This document shows positions 55,898 through 64,000 of a DNA stretch of 64,000 nucleotides, in pieces (position 1 is the first letter of the stretch; each line of letters starts with the position of its first letter). This DNA comes from Porphyridium purpureum (taxonomy: Eukaryota > Rhodophyta > Bangiophyceae > Porphyridiales > Porphyridiaceae). The stretch spans positions 1,178,001-1,242,000 of the forward strand of contig VRMN01000004.1 of NCBI GenBank assembly GCA_008690995.1. The letters run 5' to 3'. The translations under genes and the position numbers were made by a program. The notes under the pieces are model-generated. The model was not told where the DNA came from. It did not search any database and saw only the letters and a list, made by a program, of their open reading frames with translations.

Positions 55898-56917
55898 TTA
55901 AAATACCACGACCACTTTTTCGCCACTCATTCCTGCTGACACCATTTGCAGCCCCTCCATGACTGAATCGAGGCCGTGCAGCTCACGGACCCGACCGGGT
56001 ATCAGTTTGCCTTCATCAAACCACTCGCACAGCGTATCGCGGACTTGCTCAACGAACGACATGTTAGGCCCTGGATTGGGCACGCTGCCCAGAAATACCG
56101 ACTCACACGGTACGGCCGGTTCGACCGTCTTGGTGGGCGCGCCCTGGCACGAGCTGAGTTTGGCATCCGCTGTTCCAGCCAGGCACTCCACGCACAAGTC
56201 GCAGCTCGCCGAACTGATGGTGCTAAAGGCATATCTGATCGGCTGGCTGGACGAGCCAAGCGCGCGAATCTGTGCCACGGCGTCAGGCGCACCATAATCC
56301 ACCACATGCTGAGCTCCCAGCTGCTTCACGTAGTCAAAGTTTCGAGCGGAGCATACAGCGATGACCGAGTAGCCGGCAGCACGCGCGAGTTGTGTTGCCC
56401 AAGAGCCCACACTTCCACTAGCGCCCCAGATCAGTACGCTTGTACCGGGAGCCTTGCATTGCATGGGCAAGCCGAGCGCATGAAATAAGCCAAGAGCTGC
56501 CGTCAGCATACCCACGCCAACCGAGGCGAGCTGCGCACTACTCATGGCAGTCGCGGCGTTGCACTTGAGCGCAACGGACGCCTCCACGACGGCGTACTCG
56601 GCAAATGTGCCAAAGCCCGCCTTGCCCAGGCCGGTGTACCCAAATACGCGATCGCCCACGGCAAATTGCTGCGCTGCGTCGCCAGCGCCGACAGCCTCCA
56701 CCGTGCCACAAAAGTCGCAGCCCGCAGCAAACGGCAGAGGGGACGCCATGAAGATCCCCAGCTGGCCGATGAGCAAGTCCACTGGGTTGATTGCGGCCGC
56801 CTCCACTTTCACCAGCAGCTGCGTGTCCGCGGGCTGCGGCTTGGGTACATCGTCCTTCACTGCAAAGTTGGCCAGGACCGGTGTCGCCTTGCTGGATACA
56901 TACACCACAGCCTTCAT
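55898..56917 (-). CDS. Quinone-oxidoreductase-like (zinc-free MDR) enzyme
   Basis: 339 residues from the ATG at 56917 (upstream codons lead to TTG only). GroES-like N-terminal half: VKVEAAAINPVDLLIGQLG and GCDFCGTVEAVGAG, with no catalytic zinc Cys/His pair. Rossmann half: VLIWGASGSVGSWATQLARA (AxGxxG variant) and VIAVCSARNFDYVKQLGAQH, with Ser-Ala-Arg after the strand favouring NADPH. The pattern is that of quinone oxidoreductase/enoyl-reductase-like MDRs, including fungal trans-enoyl-reductase-like proteins. The substrate is unknown. It ends 16 bp from the EngB stop, convergent. Confidence 0.88.
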   Translation of the reverse strand: MKAVVYVSSKATPVLANFAVKDDVPKPQPADTQLLVKVEAAAINPVDLLIGQLGIFMASPLPFAAGCDFCGTVEAVGAGDAAQQFAVGDRVFGYTGLGKAGFGTFAEYAVVEASVALKCNAATAMSSAQLASVGVGMLTAALGLFHALGLPMQCKAPGTSVLIWGASGSVGSWATQLARAAGYSVIAVCSARNFDYVKQLGAQHVVDYGAPDAVAQIRALGSSSQPIRYAFSTISSASCDLCVECLAGTADAKLSSCQGAPTKTVEPAVPCESVFLGSVPNPGPNMSFVEQVRDTLCEWFDEGKLIPGRVRELHGLDSVMEGLQMVSAGMSGEKVVVVF

Positions 56918-58292
56918 CGTGCGTGTCTCCGCAGCTCGAGCCCAAACAAACGATTGGCTGCTGCCGGCGAGTATTTGGCTTTGAGGATCTCCTCGAAGAT
57001 TCAATTGGGGGTTCGCCCGTTGCGGTTCCCCTTAAAGAATGAAAAACCGTTGGAGCTTGGAATGCAATTGTCATGCTCCGGTTGCTCTCTTTAGGAATGA
57101 CTGTAACACGTTCTCTAAACATGCAGCGTTTGGCGGACTTTTGTCGCTGGTTCCGAGATTATGGGCGTGACGCCGTCATCTACTCAAGCAGTCGAACCGA
57201 CACTGGAGGGCACCTCAAGCAGTCGAACCGACACTGGAGGGCACCTCAAGCAGTCGAACCGACACTGGAGGGCACGCTCGTCGACCAGCTTGATTTGCCG
57301 TTCATCCGCGCGGCGAGTCAGTCCTGCATCTGACATCGGCGGCACCGGACAGGTTTTAAATGTGTTGCGCGCGTGTGACTTGGCGCGCGCGTGCCGCACA
57401 AGCAGCGTTGCTTCGATTCAGGCGAGGAAAGCTCCCCGTCGTCGCCGCAGCGAAACTCGATGCGTGACAGCAATCGCGGTTCCATTGAGAACCGGTGCGT
57501 TGCATTGGGGATCATGTGGACATCACAACACCCTGTGACTCGGCCCCATCCGACGTCGCGGCGGTTGATTCTTGCGCGACGTCAGGCCGCACATCAATGC
57601 GTGGCGAGCCATGCCGCACCACAGCTCGTTTCCCTCCCCTTTGTAAATCACACCGACTGCTGTACCCAACCCAGGGCATCGCACAGGAACTCTATTCTAC
57701 AAAGGTACAGCGTGTCCCAGTCATGTCGAACGAAATACAAACTGTACCTCCTGCGACAAACACATGAACACACGCACGAGTTTTGTACGTGTCTAAAAAC
57801 TGACTAGGGCACGTGGTTGAGCCTACTAAAGCCGGGTGGTTTGTGTTTGAAGGGAGAAGCGGGGCGGGGCGAGAAGGCGCAAGCAGGGCGCAAGGGACAG
57901 CCGGAAGGGAAAGGAGGGGAGGGAGTGTGTGGGGAGCACGGTGGCCGGCGTGGACGGGGGTGGAGTGGCGTGGACAAGTGATTGCGGAGGAGGTCGTGGA
58001 CACGATCTGGACCGGGATCCAGACGGCGCGCGGGAAGGGGGGGCGCTGCGGAAACGCACGTGTGGGTGCATTCCGATCGTGCACGATCGAGCGTGCGCGG
58101 TGTGGGATTTGTGGGGGGCATTGGTGGGCTTGCTTGGACCAGGCTGGCGGTGCGGGACGAAGGGACGCTGCTGTTGCGGGGCCCCGGAGCGGTGTGAGGG
58201 GTGGTCACTGAGTGAGCACGTGTGCGTGCGCTCGGCTTGCCTCGGTCTGCCTGTGCTGCAAGGCCCCGGGGGTTTGAACTCGTGTCTCCACC
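56918..58292. promoter_or_regulatory. 1.4-kb divergent intergenic region with a 31-bp tandem repeat
   Basis: Largest gene-free stretch in the window, between the MDR gene (minus) and SEC31 (plus). It holds the 31-bp x3 repeat, ACTGTAC at 57741-57747, and a G-rich plus-strand segment from ~57830 to 58290 that is probably the SEC31 leader. Several 120-235-codon frames on both strands in the G-rich part look composition-driven. I see no gene. Confidence 0.4.
57183..57275 (+). repeat. 31-bp tandem repeat, three exact units
   Basis: Units at 57183-57213, 57214-57244 and 57245-57275 are identical; each begins CTCAAGCAGTCGAACCGACA and ends GGAGGGCAC. Confidence 0.95.
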
Positions 58293-61200
58293 ATGGGCGT
58301 GGTTGCCGAGGTGGATCGGTGCGCATTTGTGGCATGGCGAGATGCGGGCGCACTTGCGGCAGCGTCGTCCCACGCCATGCTGGCCACAGGGGTGCTGGAT
58401 GGAACATACTCTGCCGGAGGCGGCCAGAATGTCGAGGTCATGCAGCTCCGCGCGGATCGGCGGCGGCTCGAAACACTTGCGACTATGCCCCTCGCTGGGC
58501 GCACTTGCCATGCGCTAGCGTACGGCGCGAGCGATTTGCTTGCGGCCGGCCTAAATGATGGCACGGTGTGCCTGTGGGATGCTGGCAAGGCAGTGCGCAG
58601 CAGCAATCGGAGCCCAGATGCTGGTCCGGATGCCTCGGGCGCACTGCTATTCTCATCCAATACATTGAAACGCACGCACGCGAGCGCGGTGCGATCGCTG
58701 GAATTTAATCCGGCTGTCAAGACCTTGCTTGCATCTGGCGGCGCGGACGGCGAAATCTTGGTGTGGGATATGCATGACAATGTGGCATCGCCAGCCGTAC
58801 ACGCCCCCGCGGCAGCTGCTGCGGCGGCGGCGCGTGCCAAGAGTGGTGCAGGCGGGGCAGGAAGCGACACGCATCCGTCAGGAATAGCACCCACTGCCGC
58901 GGCGTCCGCTATGGCCGGTGCGGATGAAATCACGGCAGTTCAGTGGAACCGCAAAGTGCAGCACATTCTTGGCAGTGTTGCGTCCAATGGACTGTGTGTG
59001 ATTTGGGACCTGCGACAGAAGAAAGCCGTCACCTCGATTCGGAGCGGGCGGCGGCGGTGTAGCGCGTTGGCGTGGAGCCCCGACGTTGCAACACAGCTTA
59101 TCCTCGCTTGTGACGACGAGATGGCGACCAGTCCTGCACTTAAACTTTGGGATCTGCGCAACCCGAATAACTCAATCCGGGAGTACGCGCATCAAGCAAG
59201 CGGCGTAAGCAGTCTCAGCTGGAGCCCGCACGACTCTGACTTTGTGGTGTCTGCAGGTAAGGACGGTTCGACGGTGGTCTTTTCGGCCAGCACTGGTGGG
59301 CTTCTCACCGAGCTGCCGCGCTCACAGAGCAGCACGATCTTCCACGTTCGCTGGGCACCAACCCTGCCCGGCACGCTCAGCTGCTCAAGCCTTGGCGGCA
59401 GTGTGTCCATTCACTCTATGCTAGCGGCCCCGTGCAGTGCAGACACCTTTGAAGGAGGCGATGGATCGGGCGGGAAGAACGCTTCCATCGCAGCGGCCTT
59501 CGGCGTCGATGCCGCTGATTTTGCACTCCCTGAAGATGCATTAGGCCTTGCCAGCGATGCGGACGAGAAGAGCGTGTCGACAGGCAACGTCGTGGATCTT
59601 TCGGCGCGCGCACCAAAATGGCTGATGAAGCGCTGTCGTGTCAGCTTTGGGTTTGGTGGCCGCATGGTCGCGACGCGATATCCGCCCAATCCAGCCAAGG
59701 GAAGTCCACCTGATGCAGAGCAGACCGTACACATGTCTCGCCGCTCGGTCGAAGTGAGCAACGTACCGGTGGAAGCAGCTGCCGTCGTCAAACATGATGA
59801 GCTACTGCAAAAAGTTGCAGAACTGGATGACGCGCTTGCGCGTGCTACTGCCTCACCCAAAGCTGCGGCGGCGTTCTGTGCGACCTTCGAGGCGGAGAGT
59901 GGAACGAACACGTTGGAGAAGACTTCATGGGAGTTTCTGCGCATTCACTTTGAACTTGACCCACGGAGCAAACTAACTGAGAAATTGGGCTACAAACACA
60001 AGATATCGAGTAGCGGTGGTACGAGCTCGAGTCGGCGTGGTGAAAACGCGACGTATGGCCTTTCCCGTGCGCCACCGCTGCGTGAGGTCGATAAGCCGCC
60101 CGCGGGCACCGAAATGGATATTTCTACTGGTTCGGCCGCCCTTGGCGAAGGAGCAGATCCGGGGACTGCGGCGTCATCTTCGTATGACCCGCTGGCTGAT
60201 GATCTGGCTGGTCTTGCTGCGCCATGGGAGACTGAGGATGCTGATGGTTCACTCCTTGATGCAGCACCCTCTGATGAAGGCCCTGAAGACAAACAAGCGA
60301 CAAGGCAAGCAGCTGCCATTCCGGCACAGCAAGTAGGCGTGGATACGCAGGTGCAAGCGTGTATCACGGTGGGCGATTTCGAGTCTGCGGTGGAGCTGTG
60401 TATAGGGAACGGCGAGTTTGCTGAGGCATTGGTACTTGCGCGCGCGGGCGGTCCCGCGTTGTGGTCCAGTACGATGCAAAGATATCTGGAACAGCATGCG
60501 CACGCGGCGTTTCGCGTCGTGCTGCGCGGTGTGGTGACAAGTGGGGAAATGAGCAGCGTGTTGGATGGCTGTGCCGACTGGCGGGAGGCTCTTGCGCTTA
60601 TCAGCACTTACTCAGACTCGGCAGGCGAGTTCAGCGCGCAAGCGGAGCGTTTAGGCATGAAACTATGCACGCAGGGCGAGGTACGTGGAGCTGTGGCAGC
60701 GTTTGTTTCTGCGCTCAGTGCACGGAGATGCATGCCGCTTTGGTACAAGGAGAGCATTTCGGCCGCCAAAGGGAACCGTTTAGCGGCTTTACTTTCTTTG
60801 TCGCGCCGCGTGCGCATGTGCGCAGCGGCACGTGCACTTGCACAGGGTGGTGTCGTAGATATGGCTTCTCGAGATGTCTTGTCCAAGAGCGGAAGCGAAG
60901 ACGCGTCGAGTCTTAGCGTGCTCGTGGAGCTTGCTTATGAGTTGGGCAGTGTCGGTGCCCTGGAAGCAGCCGCGCGATGTGTACAATATGTCCCAGGTGG
61001 TATCCCAAGCGTTCATGGGACGTCGGATGAAGTTCGCATGTTTATACAAGTTATGCAAGGTGTCATTGCGAACGCGGCCAAGGTTGCGGCGATGGAGCAA
61101 CAGCAGAAGGAAATGCGAGAACGGCAGCAATATCAGCAGCAGCAGCAACAGCAGCAGTACCAGTATTCTCAGCGACAACAGGCTCCGCAGGCGCATCAAA

Positions 61201-62234
61201 TGTACGCGGGATCGAATGGGTTTGCGGCTGGCCCGCCCAGCGCAATGATGATGCAACCCACAGCACCGGTACCTGCAAGGGCAGTAGGGGGGCCGCCTTT
61301 ACCATCAGCGCCGGGGTTCACCATCATGCAACCTGCACAGCAGCAGAGCGCACCCCCCGGAATGTCGGCGCCGCCGCCATCACTGCGCTCGGGCGCAGTG
61401 GTGCAACCGCCTCCGAGCGGGCCTCCGACGGGGCTGCCGCCAGCACCGCAGCTGCAAACGCCTGTGATGCCTTCAATGCCGCCAACAACGCAAGTGCGGC
61501 TACCGGCGCCTCCGGCGCCTCCATCAAAGCCAAGCATGACACCACCAGTAGTGATGCCGCTGCAGATGCCAATGATGCCACCGCCACCAGGGACAGGGGG
61601 CGCGCCCCCCGTGGCACAGCATGTGGCTCCGCCACCCGGTATGGTGCCGCCGCCTGCGCAGCACATGCCCATGATGCCGTCAGCTACGGGTTCACATCCT
61701 GGGATGTCGACTGCGTCGTCCACGAGCAGCCTATCCTCGTTGACGGCAAGTAGCGCGGTGCCTCTGCCGACAGGTGACGGCACGCCGACTGGCGGTAGAC
61801 GTTTGCCGCAGTCGGCCGAGGTGGCCGGACTGGTTCAGTCACAGAACGAGCGCCGACCGGTGACGGTGAAGGAGCCGAGTGTGACCATCGAGGAAGCGGA
61901 TGTTTCTAGTGTGCCGGCGGAGCAGATGGCGATTGTGCAAGGCCTTCGCCAGGCAGTCAGCCACGCGGCGGCGCTGAATTCGACGGGCATCTATGCGAAG
62001 AAGATGGACGATCTGAGCCGGCGCCTGGGCAAGCTGCTGCAAATGTTGAATCGCGGCGAGCTGAGTGAGTCGATTATCGGCAAGCTGAGCGAGCTGTGCA
62101 CGGCGCTGGGCGGCGGCGACCTGGTGCGCGTGGGCGACGTGATCAAGCGCCTGACGGCGGAGAACTGGGAGAACAACGCGGCGTGGATCATGGCGCTGAA
62201 GCGGCTGGTCGAGATGCTCAAGACGGGCCGGTAG
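58293..62234 (+). CDS. SEC31: COPII coat outer-layer protein SEC31
   Basis: 1,313 residues from an ATG at 58293 (ccATGg). Residues ~1-400 form a WD40 propeller (LEFNPAVKTLLASGGADGEI, AVQWNRKVQHILGSVASNGL, LSWSPHDSDFVVSAGKDGST). An alpha-solenoid (ACE1-type) at ~680-940 includes ITVGDFESAVELCIGNGEFA and CADWREALALISTYSD, characteristic of Sec31. A Gln-rich run (~945-970) and a long Pro-rich region (~980-1205), the Sec23/Sar1 contact in other species, precede a C-terminal helical domain ending NNAAWIMALKRLVEMLKTG. SEC31 with SEC13 builds the COPII cage on ER exit sites. An Ala/Gly-rich insert (~169-205) interrupts the propeller. Confidence 0.95.
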   Translation: MGVVAEVDRCAFVAWRDAGALAAASSHAMLATGVLDGTYSAGGGQNVEVMQLRADRRRLETLATMPLAGRTCHALAYGASDLLAAGLNDGTVCLWDAGKAVRSSNRSPDAGPDASGALLFSSNTLKRTHASAVRSLEFNPAVKTLLASGGADGEILVWDMHDNVASPAVHAPAAAAAAAARAKSGAGGAGSDTHPSGIAPTAAASAMAGADEITAVQWNRKVQHILGSVASNGLCVIWDLRQKKAVTSIRSGRRRCSALAWSPDVATQLILACDDEMATSPALKLWDLRNPNNSIREYAHQASGVSSLSWSPHDSDFVVSAGKDGSTVVFSASTGGLLTELPRSQSSTIFHVRWAPTLPGTLSCSSLGGSVSIHSMLAAPCSADTFEGGDGSGGKNASIAAAFGVDAADFALPEDALGLASDADEKSVSTGNVVDLSARAPKWLMKRCRVSFGFGGRMVATRYPPNPAKGSPPDAEQTVHMSRRSVEVSNVPVEAAAVVKHDELLQKVAELDDALARATASPKAAAAFCATFEAESGTNTLEKTSWEFLRIHFELDPRSKLTEKLGYKHKISSSGGTSSSRRGENATYGLSRAPPLREVDKPPAGTEMDISTGSAALGEGADPGTAASSSYDPLADDLAGLAAPWETEDADGSLLDAAPSDEGPEDKQATRQAAAIPAQQVGVDTQVQACITVGDFESAVELCIGNGEFAEALVLARAGGPALWSSTMQRYLEQHAHAAFRVVLRGVVTSGEMSSVLDGCADWREALALISTYSDSAGEFSAQAERLGMKLCTQGEVRGAVAAFVSALSARRCMPLWYKESISAAKGNRLAALLSLSRRVRMCAAARALAQGGVVDMASRDVLSKSGSEDASSLSVLVELAYELGSVGALEAAARCVQYVPGGIPSVHGTSDEVRMFIQVMQGVIANAAKVAAMEQQQKEMRERQQYQQQQQQQQYQYSQRQQAPQAHQMYAGSNGFAAGPPSAMMMQPTAPVPARAVGGPPLPSAPGFTIMQPAQQQSAPPGMSAPPPSLRSGAVVQPPPSGPPTGLPPAPQLQTPVMPSMPPTTQVRLPAPPAPPSKPSMTPPVVMPLQMPMMPPPPGTGGAPPVAQHVAPPPGMVPPPAQHMPMMPSATGSHPGMSTASSTSSLSSLTASSAVPLPTGDGTPTGGRRLPQSAEVAGLVQSQNERRPVTVKEPSVTIEEADVSSVPAEQMAIVQGLRQAVSHAAALNSTGIYAKKMDDLSRRLGKLLQMLNRGELSESIIGKLSELCTALGGGDLVRVGDVIKRLTAENWENNAAWIMALKRLVEMLKTGR

Positions 62235-63160
62235 GGCGTTCTGCTTGTGTCGGAGGCGCCGCCCGGTCTGTCGCCGTGCGCGAGGCTCGCGAGCCGATTT
62301 CGTCATGCGTGCGACGCCAGCCGCGGTGTGGGCACACGGGTGATGTGGCGTGTTGGGTGGTGTACCGCCGTAGTACAGTTGATGTAATGTTTTGGTTCCA
62401 CAGAAACGCGCGGCAGGGCTCCGCTTCAGCAGCTGCCAACAGAAAACACGCGCATAAATCGCATGACGTCCCATTCACCAACGCTCGCACGCGCACTCAC
62501 GCAACGCGCCCCCCAAAATAGGCGCGCCTTGGTATGCCGCTGCGCCGTTTGCCGAATTTAGCCGCCAGGCGCCCGGGGCCCCCCTGCTGCTAGTGCTGCG
62601 GCAGCCGGTGGCAGCACACGCGCGCAGTGCGGTTTTGAGGCGCGCGTAGTGGAACGCGCCCGTTTTGGTACGAACTGGTCCATCGGCCCCGCCCCCGCCC
62701 TTGCGGCAACGAGCAGCCGCGCTGTGGAGCGTGTGCGTTCGTGAGCACGTGTTTGAGGCAGGCGCAGGCGTGCCGGGTGTCCAGCTGCCGTATAACAAAC
62801 CAGTCGCGCTGCGGAGGCTGGCGCAGAGGTAAGGCGCGTGGGTGGTGGAGGTGGCTGCTGCACGCAGAGGAGGGTCGGCGGGGGGCGGCGTGGGCGTTGG
62901 GGAGGGGACAGCACGCAACGCGCACGCCGTGGCTTGTCTCGGCTCGGTTCTGCTCGGCGCGTGTGTGGAAAGCATTGGAACTATCGCGCGCAGTGCGGGG
63001 GAGGGTCGACCGCGTGGAATAAATCGCGCGCTGCGTCTCGGCTTCGCAGCGGATCGCGGTGTGGGTCTGAGCGCGGGTTGTGGGCGGCCGGCGGGGTGGG
63101 CTGTGCGGGGTCTCGCAAAGGAACGCGGGACGCGCAGAAGAGGTTCGAAAGCTCGGGCAC
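62235..63160. promoter_or_regulatory. 926-bp intergenic region upstream of the last gene
   Basis: Both flanking genes are on the plus strand. TTGATGTAATG near 62379-62389 may belong to the SEC31 3' end; GTACAGT lies at 62373-62379. The rest is very GC-rich. Long minus-strand frames (62475-63389) are composition-driven and run antisense into the next gene. I see no gene. Confidence 0.4.
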
Positions 63161-64000
63161 ATGCGGTCGTCGAGGGCGAGTGCGCGTGCGGCCGCCATGG
63201 CGGCGGCGGCTCTGCGCGCCGGTGTGCTCGCGGTCGTCGTGCTGGTGATGTGTTTATGCACCGTCGAGGCGCAGTCGCAAAGATACTGGGTGAACGAGTT
63301 GACAGATGGCGGCAACGAAAATACAGAGACTTCGGCGTGCTGTATTGCGCGCGATCAGGGCACAGGTGTGGTGATTCTCGGCACGACAAACGGTGACATT
63401 GGCGGGGTGAGTGTAGGTGGCACCTTTAACATGTTCACGGAGCGCTACTCGATCCAGACGGGTATCAGCCAAGGCTCTTTGCTGATCCCGGACCAAGGCT
63501 TTGGTGATGAGACCGCGCAGTTCCTGATCATCGACATCGCGGTGGAGGGCGGCCAGATCGCGTGCTTTGGTACTACGGACGGAAACTTTTTCAGAAGTCC
63601 AATCAACTCCTTTCTCAACTTCATTGTGGTCACTATCTCGAATGACAACGCGGTCGAGTTTGCACGAAACCAGCTGAATCGCAACGTAGTGGGTGATGAT
63701 ATTCTTGGCGGTGTCGAACTAACCAACAACGGTTACCTTGTTATTGGTTCCGGCAAAAGCAACCCGTCGGCTTCGACGAACAATGCGCTCATTTTGTGGC
63801 GGCTGAATTTTGCGCTCGTGGAGCAGTCGTTGAACGTCGTAACCAAGACAACGAACTCGGCCGCTACGGTTTTTGTCCGGACGACGTCGCGCTCGGTACC
63901 CAATCAAAACGTAGCGATTGCATACGGTGTCGAGCTTGCGTCCACCTCGGTTCAGTACTTCGTGGACGTCTATTCATTCACCGTCGCTTTTCAGTACACT
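63161..64000 (+). CDS. Secreted repeat protein, partial (runs off the right edge)
   Basis: 280 residues visible from an ATG at 63161 (a second ATG at 63197 also opens on the signal peptide). Signal peptide MAAAALRAGVLAVVVLVMCL... ending near VEAQS; after it the protein is rich in Asn, Thr, Val and Gly with beta-strand-like periodicity: GVVILGTTNGDIGGVSVGG, IACFGTTDGNFFRSPINSF, GYLVIGSGKSNPSASTNNA. The 'GTT(N/D)G(D/N)' units recall SBBP-type beta-propeller repeats of secreted proteins, but with only about three units visible this is tentative. No stop is reached by 64000. Confidence 0.7.
   Translation, partial: MRSSRASARAAAMAAAALRAGVLAVVVLVMCLCTVEAQSQRYWVNELTDGGNENTETSACCIARDQGTGVVILGTTNGDIGGVSVGGTFNMFTERYSIQTGISQGSLLIPDQGFGDETAQFLIIDIAVEGGQIACFGTTDGNFFRSPINSFLNFIVVTISNDNAVEFARNQLNRNVVGDDILGGVELTNNGYLVIGSGKSNPSASTNNALILWRLNFALVEQSLNVVTKTTNSAATVFVRTTSRSVPNQNVAIAYGVELASTSVQYFVDVYSFTVAFQYT

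Noticed and set aside
57804-58511. Frames of 190-235 codons on both strands before SEC31
   Set aside because: Product of a G-rich leader; low complexity and overlapping the SEC31 start.
62475-63389. Minus-strand frames of 240-304 codons
   Set aside because: Antisense to the secreted protein gene and its GC-rich leader; Pro/Arg/Ser-rich shadows.

Overview
This window looks like the nuclear genome of a unicellular red alga, most likely Porphyridium or a close relative. That assignment is an inference from four things: mid-50s GC content, very compact gene spacing, no gene visibly interrupted by introns (including a 7.7-kb PRP8 in one open frame), and a mix of core eukaryotic genes (PRP8, SEC31, RB, TUP1, NUP42), bacterial-type organelle genes carrying N-terminal extensions (trigger factor, EngB, bL19, DUF3611, DUF4336, biotin synthase) and a secreted Hedgehog-type Hint protein. 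I read 30 protein genes, two of them cut by the window edges, plus one truncated gene copy. I found no tRNA, rRNA, CRISPR array or autonomous mobile element.

1-13.5 kb: biotin synthase (partial, minus strand), a plastid-type DUF3611 membrane protein, an unknown coiled-coil/membrane protein, plastid-type trigger factor, a DRAM/Frag1-type membrane protein, and two phospholipid:diacylglycerol acyltransferase (PDAT/LCAT-like) paralogs that enclose an unknown small gene and a phosducin-like chaperone cofactor.

13.5-29 kb: PRP8, a nucleoplasmin-like/Cys-cluster protein, a plastid-type MFS transporter, a protein with duplicated WAPN zinc-knuckle-like motifs, and a single-pass membrane protein. 29-34.3 kb: a truncated Hint copy, a 1.2-kb gene-poor stretch, the intact secreted Hint (Hog) gene, a Gly-rich protein and a membrane-anchored pyroglutamyl-peptidase-like protein.

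34.5-49.5 kb: a large protein with tandem helical (hemerythrin-like) units, bL19m, NUP42, a polyol-type dehydrogenase, a TUP1-like corepressor, a DUF4336 protein, and a CBS-PB1-TPR protein. 49.6-64 kb: retinoblastoma homolog, mitochondrial carrier, EngB GTPase, quinone-oxidoreductase-like enzyme, SEC31, and a partial secreted repeat protein.

Genes alternate strand often, so many 5' regions are divergent. Three non-coding signals stand out there: a recurrent GTACAGT/ACTGTAC heptamer near gene starts, an 11-bp CGGTTTATCGG element found only in two divergent promoters, and dinucleotide tracts. Starts were moved to the first plausible ATG wherever the longest frame opened on GTG or TTG. All product names rest on recognition by eye and no database search was run.
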